NCBI RefSeq assembly: GCF_029760855.1
Contig: NZ_SOSI01000002.1
Coordinates: forward strand, 1 to 64,000
Origin: Erythrobacter litoralis
Lineage (GTDB): Bacteria > Pseudomonadota > Alphaproteobacteria > Sphingomonadales > Sphingomonadaceae
Reading direction: 5' to 3'
Length of the DNA: 64,000 nucleotides
The notes below the pieces were generated by a model. The model worked only from the letters and a program-made list of their open reading frames with translations. It was not told the DNA's origin and made no database searches. Both the position numbers and the translations under genes were made by a program. How positions within the stretch are numbered: the first letter of the stretch is position 1; each line of letters opens with the position of its first letter. Below, piece after piece: positions 45,097 through 52,934 of the stretch.

Positions 45097-45732
45097 ATGA
45101 TGGGATACTCACGATTTGACCCTGCCATGCAGGGACGCGTGGCTTGTAACGCTGGCAAGAATGTCGGCACCAAACGCCCGCTGACGCAGAAACAGATATG
45201 GGCAATCCGCTTTCACCTGGATCGGGAAGGACGCCTGAGGGACAAGGCGCTCTTCGATCTCGCCATCGGCAGTAAATTGCGCGGCTGCGATTTGATGAAG
45301 ATCAAGATTGGCGACGTCGTTGCCGGCTCTGACATCCGCAATCGCGCGACCGTCATTCAACAGTAAACCAGTCGACCGGTGCAATTCGAACTCACCGCCG
45401 ATGTGCGAGCGACGCTACTAGCCTAGCTGGAACGTCGGGGCGGCTCAACGGGCGATCATCTATTTCCAAGCAGGATCGATCATGCCGGACACATGAGCAC
45501 GCGCCAGTATGCCCGCCTCGTTGACGAATGGGTGACTGCGATTGGTCTTCGGAAGTCTGAATACGGAACACACTCGCTTCGAAGGACAAAGGCCGCGATG
45601 ATTTATCGGGCCACCGGCAACATTCGGGCTATCCAGATTTTGCTGGGTCACACAAAGATCGAGAACACAGTCCGCTATCTCGGTGTGGACGTCGAAGACG
45701 CCTTACTCCTGGCAGAGCGCACCGAAATCTGA
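45097..45732 (+). pseudogene. Tyrosine-recombinase-type integrase, two in-frame stops
   Basis: One reading frame of about 211 codons encodes a compact phage-integrase-family protein common in alphaproteobacteria. The first part holds LTQKQIWAIRFHLDREGRLR, DKALFDLAIGSKLRGCDL and TVIQQ; the second holds STRQYARLVDEW, GTHSLRRTKAAMIYRATGN, ILLGHTKIENTVRYLGVD with the catalytic HxxR, His and Tyr region. TAA at 45364 (after VIQQ, where a lysine codon AAA is expected) and TAG about 60 bases later (where Trp TGG is expected) split the frame. Both need one substitution from sense. The frame is otherwise intact, so inactivation seems recent. Confidence 0.82.
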
Positions 45733-45739
45733 CTTATCG

Positions 45740-45771
45740 AGCGGTCGGCCGTCGATCCTCGGTCGACCGCT
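45740..45771 (+). terminator. Hairpin after the integrase pseudogene
   Basis: AGCGGTCG (45740-45747) and CGACCGCT (45764-45771) form a perfect 8-bp stem with a 16-base loop, a few bases after the integrase stop. Only TTT follows at the base, so it is a weak terminator or a protein-binding palindrome. Confidence 0.4.
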
Positions 45772-45830
45772 TTGGAGCATCTGCTTGGCGCGGTCGGGCG
45801 ACCGGAATTGGGGTGGTTTCCCGCCATTGG

Positions 45831-46220
45831 CTACTGCCGCGTCATTGAGCGTGCGATGTCCAACAATGGACATGAGCTGCCGGATGCGCATGGCCCAGTT
45901 ACGTGAACATAGCGCGGTGAGCTCTTGCTTACGAAAGCAAGGACTTGAGACTCTTCCTCTTGCATTATCAGCCGCGCGTTTGCGTCCATGGGAATATTGA
46001 CGTGTTCGGCTTCGGCATCGTCGAAGTCAGGGAAGTCGCCTTCGTATATGCCAAACCGTTGTCCATCGAAACGCACTTGATAAAGGTTGAAGTCGGCAAC
46101 ATGCTGCTTACCAATCAATACAGCTTCCGCTGTCATGCAGAATGTTGCGCCGCATACAGTCGGCGGGCGGTCTTCGGCGCAACCGGCAAGCAATCCAAAA
46201 GCAACTAGACGCGTCCACAT
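45831..46220 (-). CDS. Hypothetical lipoprotein
   Basis: Protein of 129 aa starting MWTRLVAFGLLAGC, a short lipoprotein signal with lipobox LAGC at residue 14. The mature part has four further cysteines (TVCGATFC and GPCASGSSC), likely two disulfides in the periplasm, and no recognised domain. It lies in the island between the integrase pseudogene and a gene-free stretch. Function unknown. Confidence 0.6.
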   Translation of the reverse strand: MWTRLVAFGLLAGCAEDRPPTVCGATFCMTAEAVLIGKQHVADFNLYQVRFDGQRFGIYEGDFPDFDDAEAEHVNIPMDANARLIMQEEESQVLAFVSKSSPRYVHVTGPCASGSSCPLLDIARSMTRQ

Positions 46221-46775
46221 CGGCTATGATTGGCACTTCACTCGAATGTCAGCAATGGAGTCGTAAGTCGAAAGGCAGCTTTGCACCGTTTGCCTTCCAA
46301 AATCGGACAGTCCGATTCCGGCCCATTAGCTGTCCAAGTAAGGCACCCTGTCGGCAGACATACCTGTAAGGCTCGTTACTCGGCCACGGCGGCCGATCAA
46401 CAAAACCGTATGTCCTTTTCAATGCGCGACGAAGGAATAATTGCGCTTGTTAGAGATAAGTTACGATTAGACTGGCAGCACCGCCATTGGCCTTCGGGGT
46501 ATTTTTGCTACATATACCGGAGGAGGGAAGGGCCGCGTTTTGTTTGTTTCTGAGGATCGCCTCTCGCATCTCTCCTGCTTCTCCATGCTATGGGCAAGAG
46601 TCTGAGGGTAAGGCGATTGGACAGCTTACGGGCACACCGGTCAACGAACTTCGCGCTACAAGGGCAATGAGGTACTGTTCCTGCTTGTCGGCCAAGGCAG
46701 CAATACAGGATGAACGGTTCGCGTGCAGAAAACTGGCACGCGTCGCGATAACGGCCTTCTTCATTCTCTTAACAA
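46221..46775. other. Intergenic region downstream of the gtr cassette
   Basis: 555 bases with no convincing gene. It holds palindromic repeat copy 4 (46297-46326). A 63-codon leftward frame (46588-46779) starts at TTG overlapping the end of the membrane glucosyltransferase gene, but its composition (ending PSDSCP) is unlike a protein family and I left it out. Confidence 0.55.
46297..46326 (+). repeat. Small palindromic repeat, copy 4
   Basis: CCAAA, then ATCGGAC-A-GTCCGAT, then TCCGGCCCAT. The 7-base arms are perfectly complementary. Relative to copy 3 the second base of one arm and its partner change together (G to T, C to A), a compensatory pair. Confidence 0.65.
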
Positions 46776-48380
46776 TCAAATCGAGTGACGGTTTACTCGT
46801 CCCTCATTTCTCAAAAGCAGCATTTGCCCAGAGATTGCAACGACGGACACACCATTCGGGAGGGGCTTCTTTATCCTTTTGTGATCGCACACAAAAAGAA
46901 AATCGAAAGTATCGTAGGTTGTGAGCGCCTCGATTGTTGTCGAGACGTCTTGACTGTCATGCGTCCGCGCTATGGTTTCCTTGCGGTCTGTAACAGCTCG
47001 CCGCAAGGGTCCAATTACCGCGATAGGCTGCTGGGAAGGATAGGCGAAAATCGGGACCGCAGCCTTTCGGGAGGCAATTACGAGTGGCAAAAAACTGTTG
47101 CAACGATCGGCGAACGTTTTGCGCGACTTGGAAGGGTAACTTGTATCGAGAACTATAGATCCGGTAGGTATGTAACGAGTTATTTCCACAAAATCCCGAT
47201 AGGTTTCGCTGTATTTCGAGTAGCCGTAGCTTACCGTTCCGATGCGAATGACAGCAAGAAGCGATAGTCCGAGCGTGATATGGCGAACGGCCTTGTTTGC
47301 GCGGTAGGGTTGCGAAATTTGTGATATTGAGAAAACTAACGCAAGCACGAGCGGTATCCGGTCGGCGATATAACCCACACCAAATAAGTTGGGCGGCGTG
47401 AGCACCAGCAAAACCGTAAACAAACCGATGGCGAGCATTTGCACCGGAAGGATGCGTAGGGCCTTTTTGGTAAGGCCGTATGTAAGGAGGCCAGCTAGGC
47501 AAAGCACGGTTACAACGTCGAGCGCCAGATAGGGACCTTCGGCTAAGCGAAAAAAAGATTCTGATCTATGAGCAAAGAGATCGAACAACCGATCGATTAG
47601 CGAACCGGCCGCCATGTGTTGGTCGATGCTGGCGGCGATACCGCCAGTTTGCCCTTCTGCGTCGGAGGTCTTCGATAGAAAAAACAACGATGCAGGGATG
47701 AGGGCTTGCGCGCCTAGCAATGCCGTTCGGCTCGCCAGATCCTCAAGATGCCGGGTACGCTTTAAATACCAGCGCGAGAGTTCATAGCATCCCACTATCA
47801 GACCATAGAGTGCAAAGGCTAGTCCGTGTGCGAGGAAGACGACGAATGCTCCCATGCTACAAATCATAGTCGCGAGAAAAACTCGTTTGCGAAAGCGCAC
47901 CCAAAGGGCGAAATTCCAGAAGGCAAGACCCAAGCCGAACAGAAAATTTGAAAACCCCCAACCGAGAATATAACTATAGGCAAGAATGCATAGCAGCGGT
48001 GGGAGGTTCGGGTTATCCTTCCCCGAAAGAAGCCTGGAAGCATACAAGGCACCAAAGTACTGAATCAGCAAAACGCCGCCGACGATGATTTTTGTAGTTA
48101 TTTCGGGAGATACCACGCTAACAAGAATTACCCCGATCAGGTCTAGACCGAGGTTCGGAAGGATCGCCCATGCGGATCGGTAATTCTCCTGTAATACCGG
48201 ATCGTCGATATTGGCGAGCACCCAATATCTTGCGATGTGCGAATAGAGGTCTATCGACGGGATCACCGGTGAGAAGGCGAGCGGCACCAGAAGGATGAGT
48301 GCCCAGACAGAAATGATCATACGGTAATTTTGATCGTTTTCTACTGCGTCGGTTTCGAGTAGGAGTGATCGAAGGGTCAT
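46776..48380 (-). CDS. Polytopic membrane protein, candidate gtr-type glucosyltransferase
   Basis: Protein of 534 aa with about ten hydrophobic segments over residues 20-395 and a soluble C-terminal part (about 400-530). No catalytic signature is certain, but a D near the first periplasmic loop (VIPSIDLYSHIARYW) resembles the acidic loop residues of GT-C enzymes. It is the third gene of gtrA-gtrB-X, where X in known O-antigen modification cassettes is the serotype-specific glucosyltransferase and is not conserved in sequence. ATG 48380 shares ATGA with the gtrB stop. The whole cassette is visibly AT-richer than the flanks, a sign of transfer. Confidence 0.65.
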   Translation of the reverse strand: MTLRSLLLETDAVENDQNYRMIISVWALILLVPLAFSPVIPSIDLYSHIARYWVLANIDDPVLQENYRSAWAILPNLGLDLIGVILVSVVSPEITTKIIVGGVLLIQYFGALYASRLLSGKDNPNLPPLLCILAYSYILGWGFSNFLFGLGLAFWNFALWVRFRKRVFLATMICSMGAFVVFLAHGLAFALYGLIVGCYELSRWYLKRTRHLEDLASRTALLGAQALIPASLFFLSKTSDAEGQTGGIAASIDQHMAAGSLIDRLFDLFAHRSESFFRLAEGPYLALDVVTVLCLAGLLTYGLTKKALRILPVQMLAIGLFTVLLVLTPPNLFGVGYIADRIPLVLALVFSISQISQPYRANKAVRHITLGLSLLAVIRIGTVSYGYSKYSETYRDFVEITRYIPTGSIVLDTSYPSKSRKTFADRCNSFLPLVIASRKAAVPIFAYPSQQPIAVIGPLRRAVTDRKETIARTHDSQDVSTTIEALTTYDTFDFLFVCDHKRIKKPLPNGVSVVAISGQMLLLRNEGRVNRHSI

Positions 48381-49402
48381 AACGACGGCCGCCATCGCTG
48401 ACCTTCAGTATAAGCGCTTGCGCATTGTACGAGAGCGTCAGGATCGAACTTACCGATGCATTCCTGTACGACATAAAGGGGGCGGTTTTTCACCTCATTG
48501 AAAATCCGCGCAATGTATTCGGCAATGACACCCAGACCTGTTAAAATGAGACCGTTCATAAACAAAACGACACACATCAGTGAAGCATAGCCTGGCATAT
48601 CGATGCCAAGTATAATCGTCTTTATAAGGATGGTCAGAAGGTAAAGCGCCGACGCTGTTGCGCAGGTAATACCGATATAGGTCCAAATCTTGAGCGGCGT
48701 TGATGAAAAGGAAATGATTCCTTCAAGCGCTAGAGACCAAAGCTTCCACGGATTGAACTTGGTCTCTCCGGTCGAGCGTTCTGGCCTAACATATTCGATA
48801 GTCGCCGTCTTGAATCCCAGACTAGCAAACAGCCCTTTCATAAAACGTTCGCGTTCGGGATATTTGCGCAAAGTCGCCATGGCATCGGAACCAAGCAATC
48901 GAAAGTCGCCCACATTTGCGGGAATGTCGATCTTGGTCAGACGAGACATCGTGCAGTAAAACATCGAAGCCGAAAGGCGCTTTGCAAACGAGTCAGATTT
49001 GCGGTCGGAACGCTTGGCAAGGACGACTTCATAGCCGTCGCGCCAGCGATCGATCATCTCTGGGATCAGCTGAGGCGGATCTTGCAGATCGACGTCCATC
49101 GGGATGACGACCTGGTTGCTTGCAAAATCTAAGCCGGTCGTCAGCGCAATTTCCTTACCGAAATTGCGCGAAAGATCGACGCCCTTTATCCGCGGATCTT
49201 CGATAGAATGATTGCGAATAACGGACAATGTTTGGTCGGAACTGCCATCGTTGACGAAGATAATCTCCCAGTTTTTGGAATCAGCTTCCAAGACCGAGAT
49301 GACCGCTTCGAGGAAAAGGGAAATGGCGGTTTCTTCGTTGTAAACTGGGACTACGATTGAAACGCTTGGGTAAGACCTGCGAGGGCGTGCGTGATTACAC
49401 AT
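48377..49402 (-). CDS. gtrB: GtrB-like bactoprenol glucosyltransferase
   Basis: Family 2 glycosyltransferase of 341 aa. Catalytic domain (about 1-225) with VSIVVPVYNEE, EIIFVNDGSSDQT and the DxD-like MDVDLQDPPQ, then PANVGDFRLLG and RSTGETKFNPWKLWSLALEG; two C-terminal membrane helices (about 232-255 and 265-295) typical of GtrB/DPMS enzymes. It loads a sugar, usually glucose, on undecaprenyl phosphate at the cytoplasmic face. It overlaps gtrA (8 bases) and the glucosyltransferase candidate (ATGA). Confidence 0.88.
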   Translation of the reverse strand: MCNHARPRRSYPSVSIVVPVYNEETAISLFLEAVISVLEADSKNWEIIFVNDGSSDQTLSVIRNHSIEDPRIKGVDLSRNFGKEIALTTGLDFASNQVVIPMDVDLQDPPQLIPEMIDRWRDGYEVVLAKRSDRKSDSFAKRLSASMFYCTMSRLTKIDIPANVGDFRLLGSDAMATLRKYPERERFMKGLFASLGFKTATIEYVRPERSTGETKFNPWKLWSLALEGIISFSSTPLKIWTYIGITCATASALYLLTILIKTIILGIDMPGYASLMCVVLFMNGLILTGLGVIAEYIARIFNEVKNRPLYVVQECIGKFDPDALVQCASAYTEGQRWRPSL

Positions 49403-49802
49403 GAGCAGCCTTTTTAAATATAATCAGTTTCATGGCGACAAAGTTTACCAGCATACTGACACCTGTTGCGAAAACTGCAGCGGGAAAAAGGGTGATGATG
49501 GAAGTAAGGCAATCGGTGAGAGAGCTGAAAACTAAAGCTGAAACGACATTCAGCAAAACAAACTGAGTAAATTGGGAAGATGTTTTTGCGGCCCGAAAGG
49601 TCCAGCTTTTATTGAGAAAGAAGCTCTGTACGGTCGCAATACCGTAAGAAAAAAAACTCGCCAGCCAGACGTTCAAGTCGACGCTTGTGAGGACAAATAA
49701 AAGTACAAAGCATGTCGCAGTGTTCGCCACACCGCAAACAGCAAATCTAGTGAGTTCCCCCAGCAGATCGCGGTTCAATTTACCTTTCAATTTCAACAGC
49801 AT
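49395..49802 (-). CDS. gtrA: GtrA-like flippase
   Basis: Membrane protein of 135 aa with four hydrophobic segments. GtrA family features: ELTRFAVCGVANTATCFVLL at the first helix, SYGIATVQSFFLNKSWTF (the F-x-x-N-x-x-W-x-F motif) and ASALVF/FVAMKLIIFKK at the end. GtrA moves the bactoprenol-linked sugar made by GtrB to the periplasmic face. First gene of the leftward gtr cassette. Confidence 0.88.
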   Translation of the reverse strand: MLLKLKGKLNRDLLGELTRFAVCGVANTATCFVLLFVLTSVDLNVWLASFFSYGIATVQSFFLNKSWTFRAAKTSSQFTQFVLLNVVSALVFSSLTDCLTSIITLFPAAVFATGVSMLVNFVAMKLIIFKKAAHV

Positions 49803-50689
49803 GGAATCACTAGTCCTAGAGTGACGCGTTGGACGGTATCTTCATTTCAAACCGGCGATACAAGGTAAGCATACTCCACGTGCCAAAGATGAACGCATAT
49901 GGATGCTCGCGATAGCGCGTGATGTCCCGCTCTCGGTAATTAAGGCAGTACGGTTGCCTTTGCCCTCTAGCGTTCGCCGCAAAAATCGTCCTCCAGTTTT
50001 GATGCCGCGTCCCTTCGGGTGAGAGAGGCATTCGTTTATCCGAGTCTATGCTATCGCGAGAAATCATTACTTATAAACCTAGTCCGAGCGCGAGGGAGTG
50101 GCGTGAATGCTGAGTTTTCCAAGATTTCGATCGTTCAGTCGATCGCCGCAGCGCGCGTTTTGAATGGCCTTCCCCGGTTAAAAGTCAACGTACATGAAAA
50201 AACCGGTTTCATTTGGGGGCGAACGAGTATCGGGGTTTGCCTATGCGATTTATATGTATCCCGCGTGAAGCCTTGAGGTTTGGTCTCGCATTCTCGCAAC
50301 GAAAGCCGATTCTAAAGCCTTGAAAACCAAACAGTCTTGCAATGCAGCAAAATTGGCGGACCCCTGCGATCTCGCTCAGATTGAGTCTCTAACCCAGTCA
50401 GACGCCGCGGCCGGTGCCACCCGGCTGGCGAACTGCTACGCCGTCCTATCCCCCTTGGGTTACGGCTACGACACCAATCCTTTGCGACGTGCGGCGCTGA
50501 TTAGATTACAAAGCGCGCCGAGTGGCAGCAACAATTTCAGGCGGGAACGCAAACGTGCATGCGCCCAGCCTGTTTTGCTTATTCGCCAGCTACTGCCATC
50601 GTGCCGAGGTCCGCGGTCGCGGAAGCGGGGGCTCCGCCCGTAGTGGCAACCTGGGGAGCAGGAGGCGCGAATGCAGCCTGCCGGCTCGA
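49803..50689. other. Gene-poor stretch upstream of the gtr cassette
   Basis: 887 bases. It must hold the gtr promoter. The open frames present (49816-50067 on minus, 50019-50276 and 50320-50643 on plus) lack ribosome sites and family resemblance. The left half is AT-rich like the gtr genes; composition returns to G+C-rich at about 50,400. Confidence 0.5.
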
Positions 50690-50985
50690 CTAGGCGACAG
50701 CGCTGGCCGAGACGGCGAGTTCGAGAGGCTCTTCCGTCTTAACCATCAGCTCGCGGCATTCGGGAATGCGGCCCGACTTTCCGATGATGAAGCCGGCCAA
50801 GACGCCGGCGAGCAGGACGCCGCCGACGGTCGCCATGATGGCCCCTTCGCCTTCCTGACAATAGGTGTTGTTGAGCGGAACGATCCGTCCATCCACTTCG
50901 ACATGTTCGAGCTCGATGTCCATCTTGCCCGATTTGCCGAACGCACCGCGGCTTGTCAGCCATGTGATACGGCCCTGCGCAGACG
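50690..50985 (-). pseudogene. C-terminal fragment of a glycine-zipper-tailed envelope protein
   Basis: About 95 codons without a start of their own look like the end of a real protein: GRITWLTSRGAFGKSGKMDI, ELEHVEVDGRIVPLNN, then a glycine-rich hydrophobic helix ATVGGVLLAGVLAGFIIGKS and a tail ending at TAG 50690. Full-length relatives have a signal peptide and about 150 more residues. Upstream codons in this frame read into the integrase fragment, so a deletion joined the two genes near 50971-50985. Confidence 0.6.
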
Positions 50986-51477
50986 TCCCGCCGTTTCGAT
51001 CGCGCCGCGGTTCTCGACCTGGCGAAGGCAGGCAAGGATAAGAGGCGCGGTTAGTTCGCCCGGCGCAAACTCTCCCAGCATGGGGAACACGTCGCGCTCG
51101 AGGCTGGTAATGACGTCCTCGGCGTGTCGATCGACCCAGCGCGACCGATTGATCTCGTACCATTCGCGGGCCAGCGATTCGAACGAATGCTCGGAAGACG
51201 TGATGGCGGATGCAGCAGCCTTGCGCGCCTCGATTGCCGGATCGTTACCGGCGCGCAAGATTTCGCGTGTCTCGTCTCGCCGGTCGCGCGCCGCGCGAAT
51301 CGACACTTCGGGATAGGCGCCGTAGCTCGCCTGCTTTTCCTTGCCGTTCACGCGATACTTGTGCCGCCAGAGCTTCGACCCGTTCGGCCGCACGAGCAGG
51401 TGCAACCCCTTCTCATCGGCGAGCTTGTAATCCTTCTCGCCCGGCTTTGCCTTCCGCGCCTTCGCATCGCTCAACAT
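50956..51477 (-). pseudogene. P4-type integrase, N-terminal fragment
   Basis: From ATG 51477 it encodes the DUF4102 arm-binding domain (MLSDAKARKAKPGEKDYKLA, GLHLLVRPNGSKLWRHKYRV, KQASYGAYPEVSIRAARDRR) and most of the core-binding domain (ESLAREWYEINRSRWVDRHA to NRGAIETAGRLRR). The catalytic domain with R-H-R-Y is absent: after RLRR the frame runs six codons to a stop. Intact relatives have about 400 aa. It lies directly downstream of the tRNA-Ser 3' end, the site such integrases use. Confidence 0.85.
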
Positions 51478-51540
51478 ATCGGTGCCCCCAAATTGACGTT
51501 TGATGCCCCCAGGTGTGCCCCCAGCGACCTGACAATTCAT

Positions 51541-51617
51541 GACACGTCCTGACACGCGATGCGCGTCTGATTTGGACAAAACCGCAGAAACGTGACACTT
51601 TATGGCACGTCCTGACG
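51541..51617 (+). repeat. Direct repeats between integrase and tRNA (arm-type site candidates)
   Basis: GACACGTCCTGACAC (51541-51555) and GGCACGTCCTGACGC (51603-51617) share ACGTCCTGAC-C in direct orientation, 62 bases apart, between the integrase start and the tRNA. This is where arm-binding sites of P4-type integrases are expected. Confidence 0.45.
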
Positions 51618-51635
51618 CTTAATGATATAGGGGGG

Positions 51636-51725
51636 TGGCGGACAGGGTGGGATTCGAACCCACGGTGGGCGTGAACCCACGGCGGTTTTCAAGACCGCTG
51701 CATTCGACCACTCTGCCACCTGTCC
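51636..51725 (-). tRNA. tRNA-Ser (anticodon UGA)
   Basis: On the minus strand the 5' end is at 51725: acceptor GGACAGG pairs with CCTGTCC, discriminator G, CCA encoded at 51638-51636. The D arm begins TGGCAGAGTGG, the anticodon loop CTTGAAA sits in the stem CGGT/ACCG giving anticodon TGA (reads UCA), a long variable arm (GTGGGTTCACGCCCAC) marks the serine class, and the T loop is TTCGAAT. The gene is complete and serves as the integration site of the island. Confidence 0.95.
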
Positions 51726-51850
51726 GCTCTCGGTCGTATCCGCGCTAGCGATATGGACGGCAGGTGTCACGCAAAACCAAAAGATGGATCGCTGCATGGG
51801 CGCAATCATTCGCATTGGCCATTCAGGTACGATATGCGAAGGGAGACAGC

Positions 51851-52873
51851 ATGAAATATCTACGGTCGTTCGCTTCCTTGATTGCGCTTTTCAGCCTGCC
51901 GGCATCCGTACCGCTGGCGGCGCAGGACATGTCCTTCGATCAGTATGTCCAGATCCTGCAGGCACGTTCGCGCGCCGAAGGTGTGAGCGAAGCAACGATT
52001 TCGCGGATGACGGCAGGACTGTCACCCAGCAACCGGGTGATCGAACTCGATGAATCGCAACCGGGTGGGACGTCGCAAAGCAACCGCTTTCCCCCTCTGG
52101 CGCCGTACATAGCGTCTCATGTCGACACGGCGCGTATCTCCGGCGGACAACGCGAATATCGCAATGCGCGAAGCACCCTTGCGCGGATCGAACAGGATTA
52201 TGGTGTTCCCGGCGAGATCCTCGTGGCTATCTGGGGCCATGAGACCGCCTACGGCAACGTGACCGGCGGTTTCGATTTGTCGCAGGCGCTTGCGACCCTC
52301 GCATGGGAAGGGCGGCGACGCGATCTGTTCGAGGAAGAGTTCGTCGCGTTGATGAAGGTCGCCGACAAGGGTTATAGTCGTTCGCAGTTGAAGGGCAGCT
52401 GGGCCGGCGCTTTCGGCTATCCTCAATTCCTTCCCAGCGTCTATCTCCGCCTCGCGACCGACGGGGACGGTGACGGGCGGGCGGACATCATGAACAATCG
52501 CGCGGATACGTTGGCATCGATCGCCAATTACTTCCGTGATGCCGGGTGGCGTCCCGGACAGCCATGGGGCGTCAGCGCTTATGTGCCGCGCGATTTCACT
52601 CCATCGCGCTACGCGACGAAACTCGATGCGCCGGTCTGCGAACGAGTGCATAGTCGGCATAGCCAATACAAGACGGTCGACGAATGGCAGGCGCTTGGTG
52701 TCCAGCCGCAAAGGCCCCTCGCACCGGGAACTCTCGTATCGCTGTTCCAACCGGATGGCCCGGGTTCACCCGCATGGCTGCTGACGTCGAATTATCGCGT
52801 TATCCTCGAATACAACTGTTCTAACTATTACGCGATGAGCGTTGGCCTTCTGGCGAGTGAGATAGGGTCCTGA
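51851..52873 (+). CDS. Lytic murein transglycosylase, MltB family
   Basis: Exported protein of 340 aa with a signal peptide (about 1-25, cleavage LAA before QD). The GH103/MltB domain has SRMTAGLSPSNRVIELDESQ, the catalytic glutamate in LVAIWGHETAYGNVTGGFD, and GSWAGAFGYPQFLPSVYLR. It cleaves peptidoglycan to anhydromuropeptides in the periplasm. No lipobox, so soluble rather than anchored like E. coli MltB. Start 51851 is set by GGGAG six bases upstream; the longer frame from 51764 enters the tRNA-proximal region. It precedes a D,D-carboxypeptidase gene. Confidence 0.9.
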   Translation: MKYLRSFASLIALFSLPASVPLAAQDMSFDQYVQILQARSRAEGVSEATISRMTAGLSPSNRVIELDESQPGGTSQSNRFPPLAPYIASHVDTARISGGQREYRNARSTLARIEQDYGVPGEILVAIWGHETAYGNVTGGFDLSQALATLAWEGRRRDLFEEEFVALMKVADKGYSRSQLKGSWAGAFGYPQFLPSVYLRLATDGDGDGRADIMNNRADTLASIANYFRDAGWRPGQPWGVSAYVPRDFTPSRYATKLDAPVCERVHSRHSQYKTVDEWQALGVQPQRPLAPGTLVSLFQPDGPGSPAWLLTSNYRVILEYNCSNYYAMSVGLLASEIGS

Positions 52874-52890
52874 TCGAACGGTTAAACGCG

Positions 52891-52910
52891 GAAGGATGCC
52901 TTCATCCTTC
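52891..52910 (+). terminator. Hairpin between the transglycosylase and carboxypeptidase genes
   Basis: Perfect 8-bp stem GAAGGATG / CATCCTTC with loop CCTT. There is no T-run after it, so it may be a weak terminator or an mRNA processing hairpin. Confidence 0.35.
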
Positions 52911-52934
52911 TCGACCTAGAGCTGTCGCCAACCT

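Larger units (their letters stand above)
36013..51658. mobile_element. Genomic island at tRNA-Ser(UGA), decayed
   Basis: A segment of about 15.6 kb lies between direct repeats of the tRNA-Ser 3' end. The intact tRNA is at the right end, with a P4-type integrase fragment directly downstream of its 3' terminus, the classical layout. Contents change abruptly at the left repeat, from a conserved operon to accessory genes with several pseudogenes and a family of palindromic repeats. The integrase has lost its catalytic domain, so the island is fixed. Some content, for instance the biotin genes, could predate the island if the outer repeat was moved by later rearrangement. Confidence 0.65.

Noticed and set aside
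46588..46779. 63-codon frame overlapping the end of the gtr cassette (TTGA)
   Set aside because: The overlap is suggestive but the product is unlike any protein family and the region is otherwise non-coding.
49816..50643. Three short frames upstream of gtrA
   Set aside because: No ribosome sites, no family resemblance, and mixed composition.
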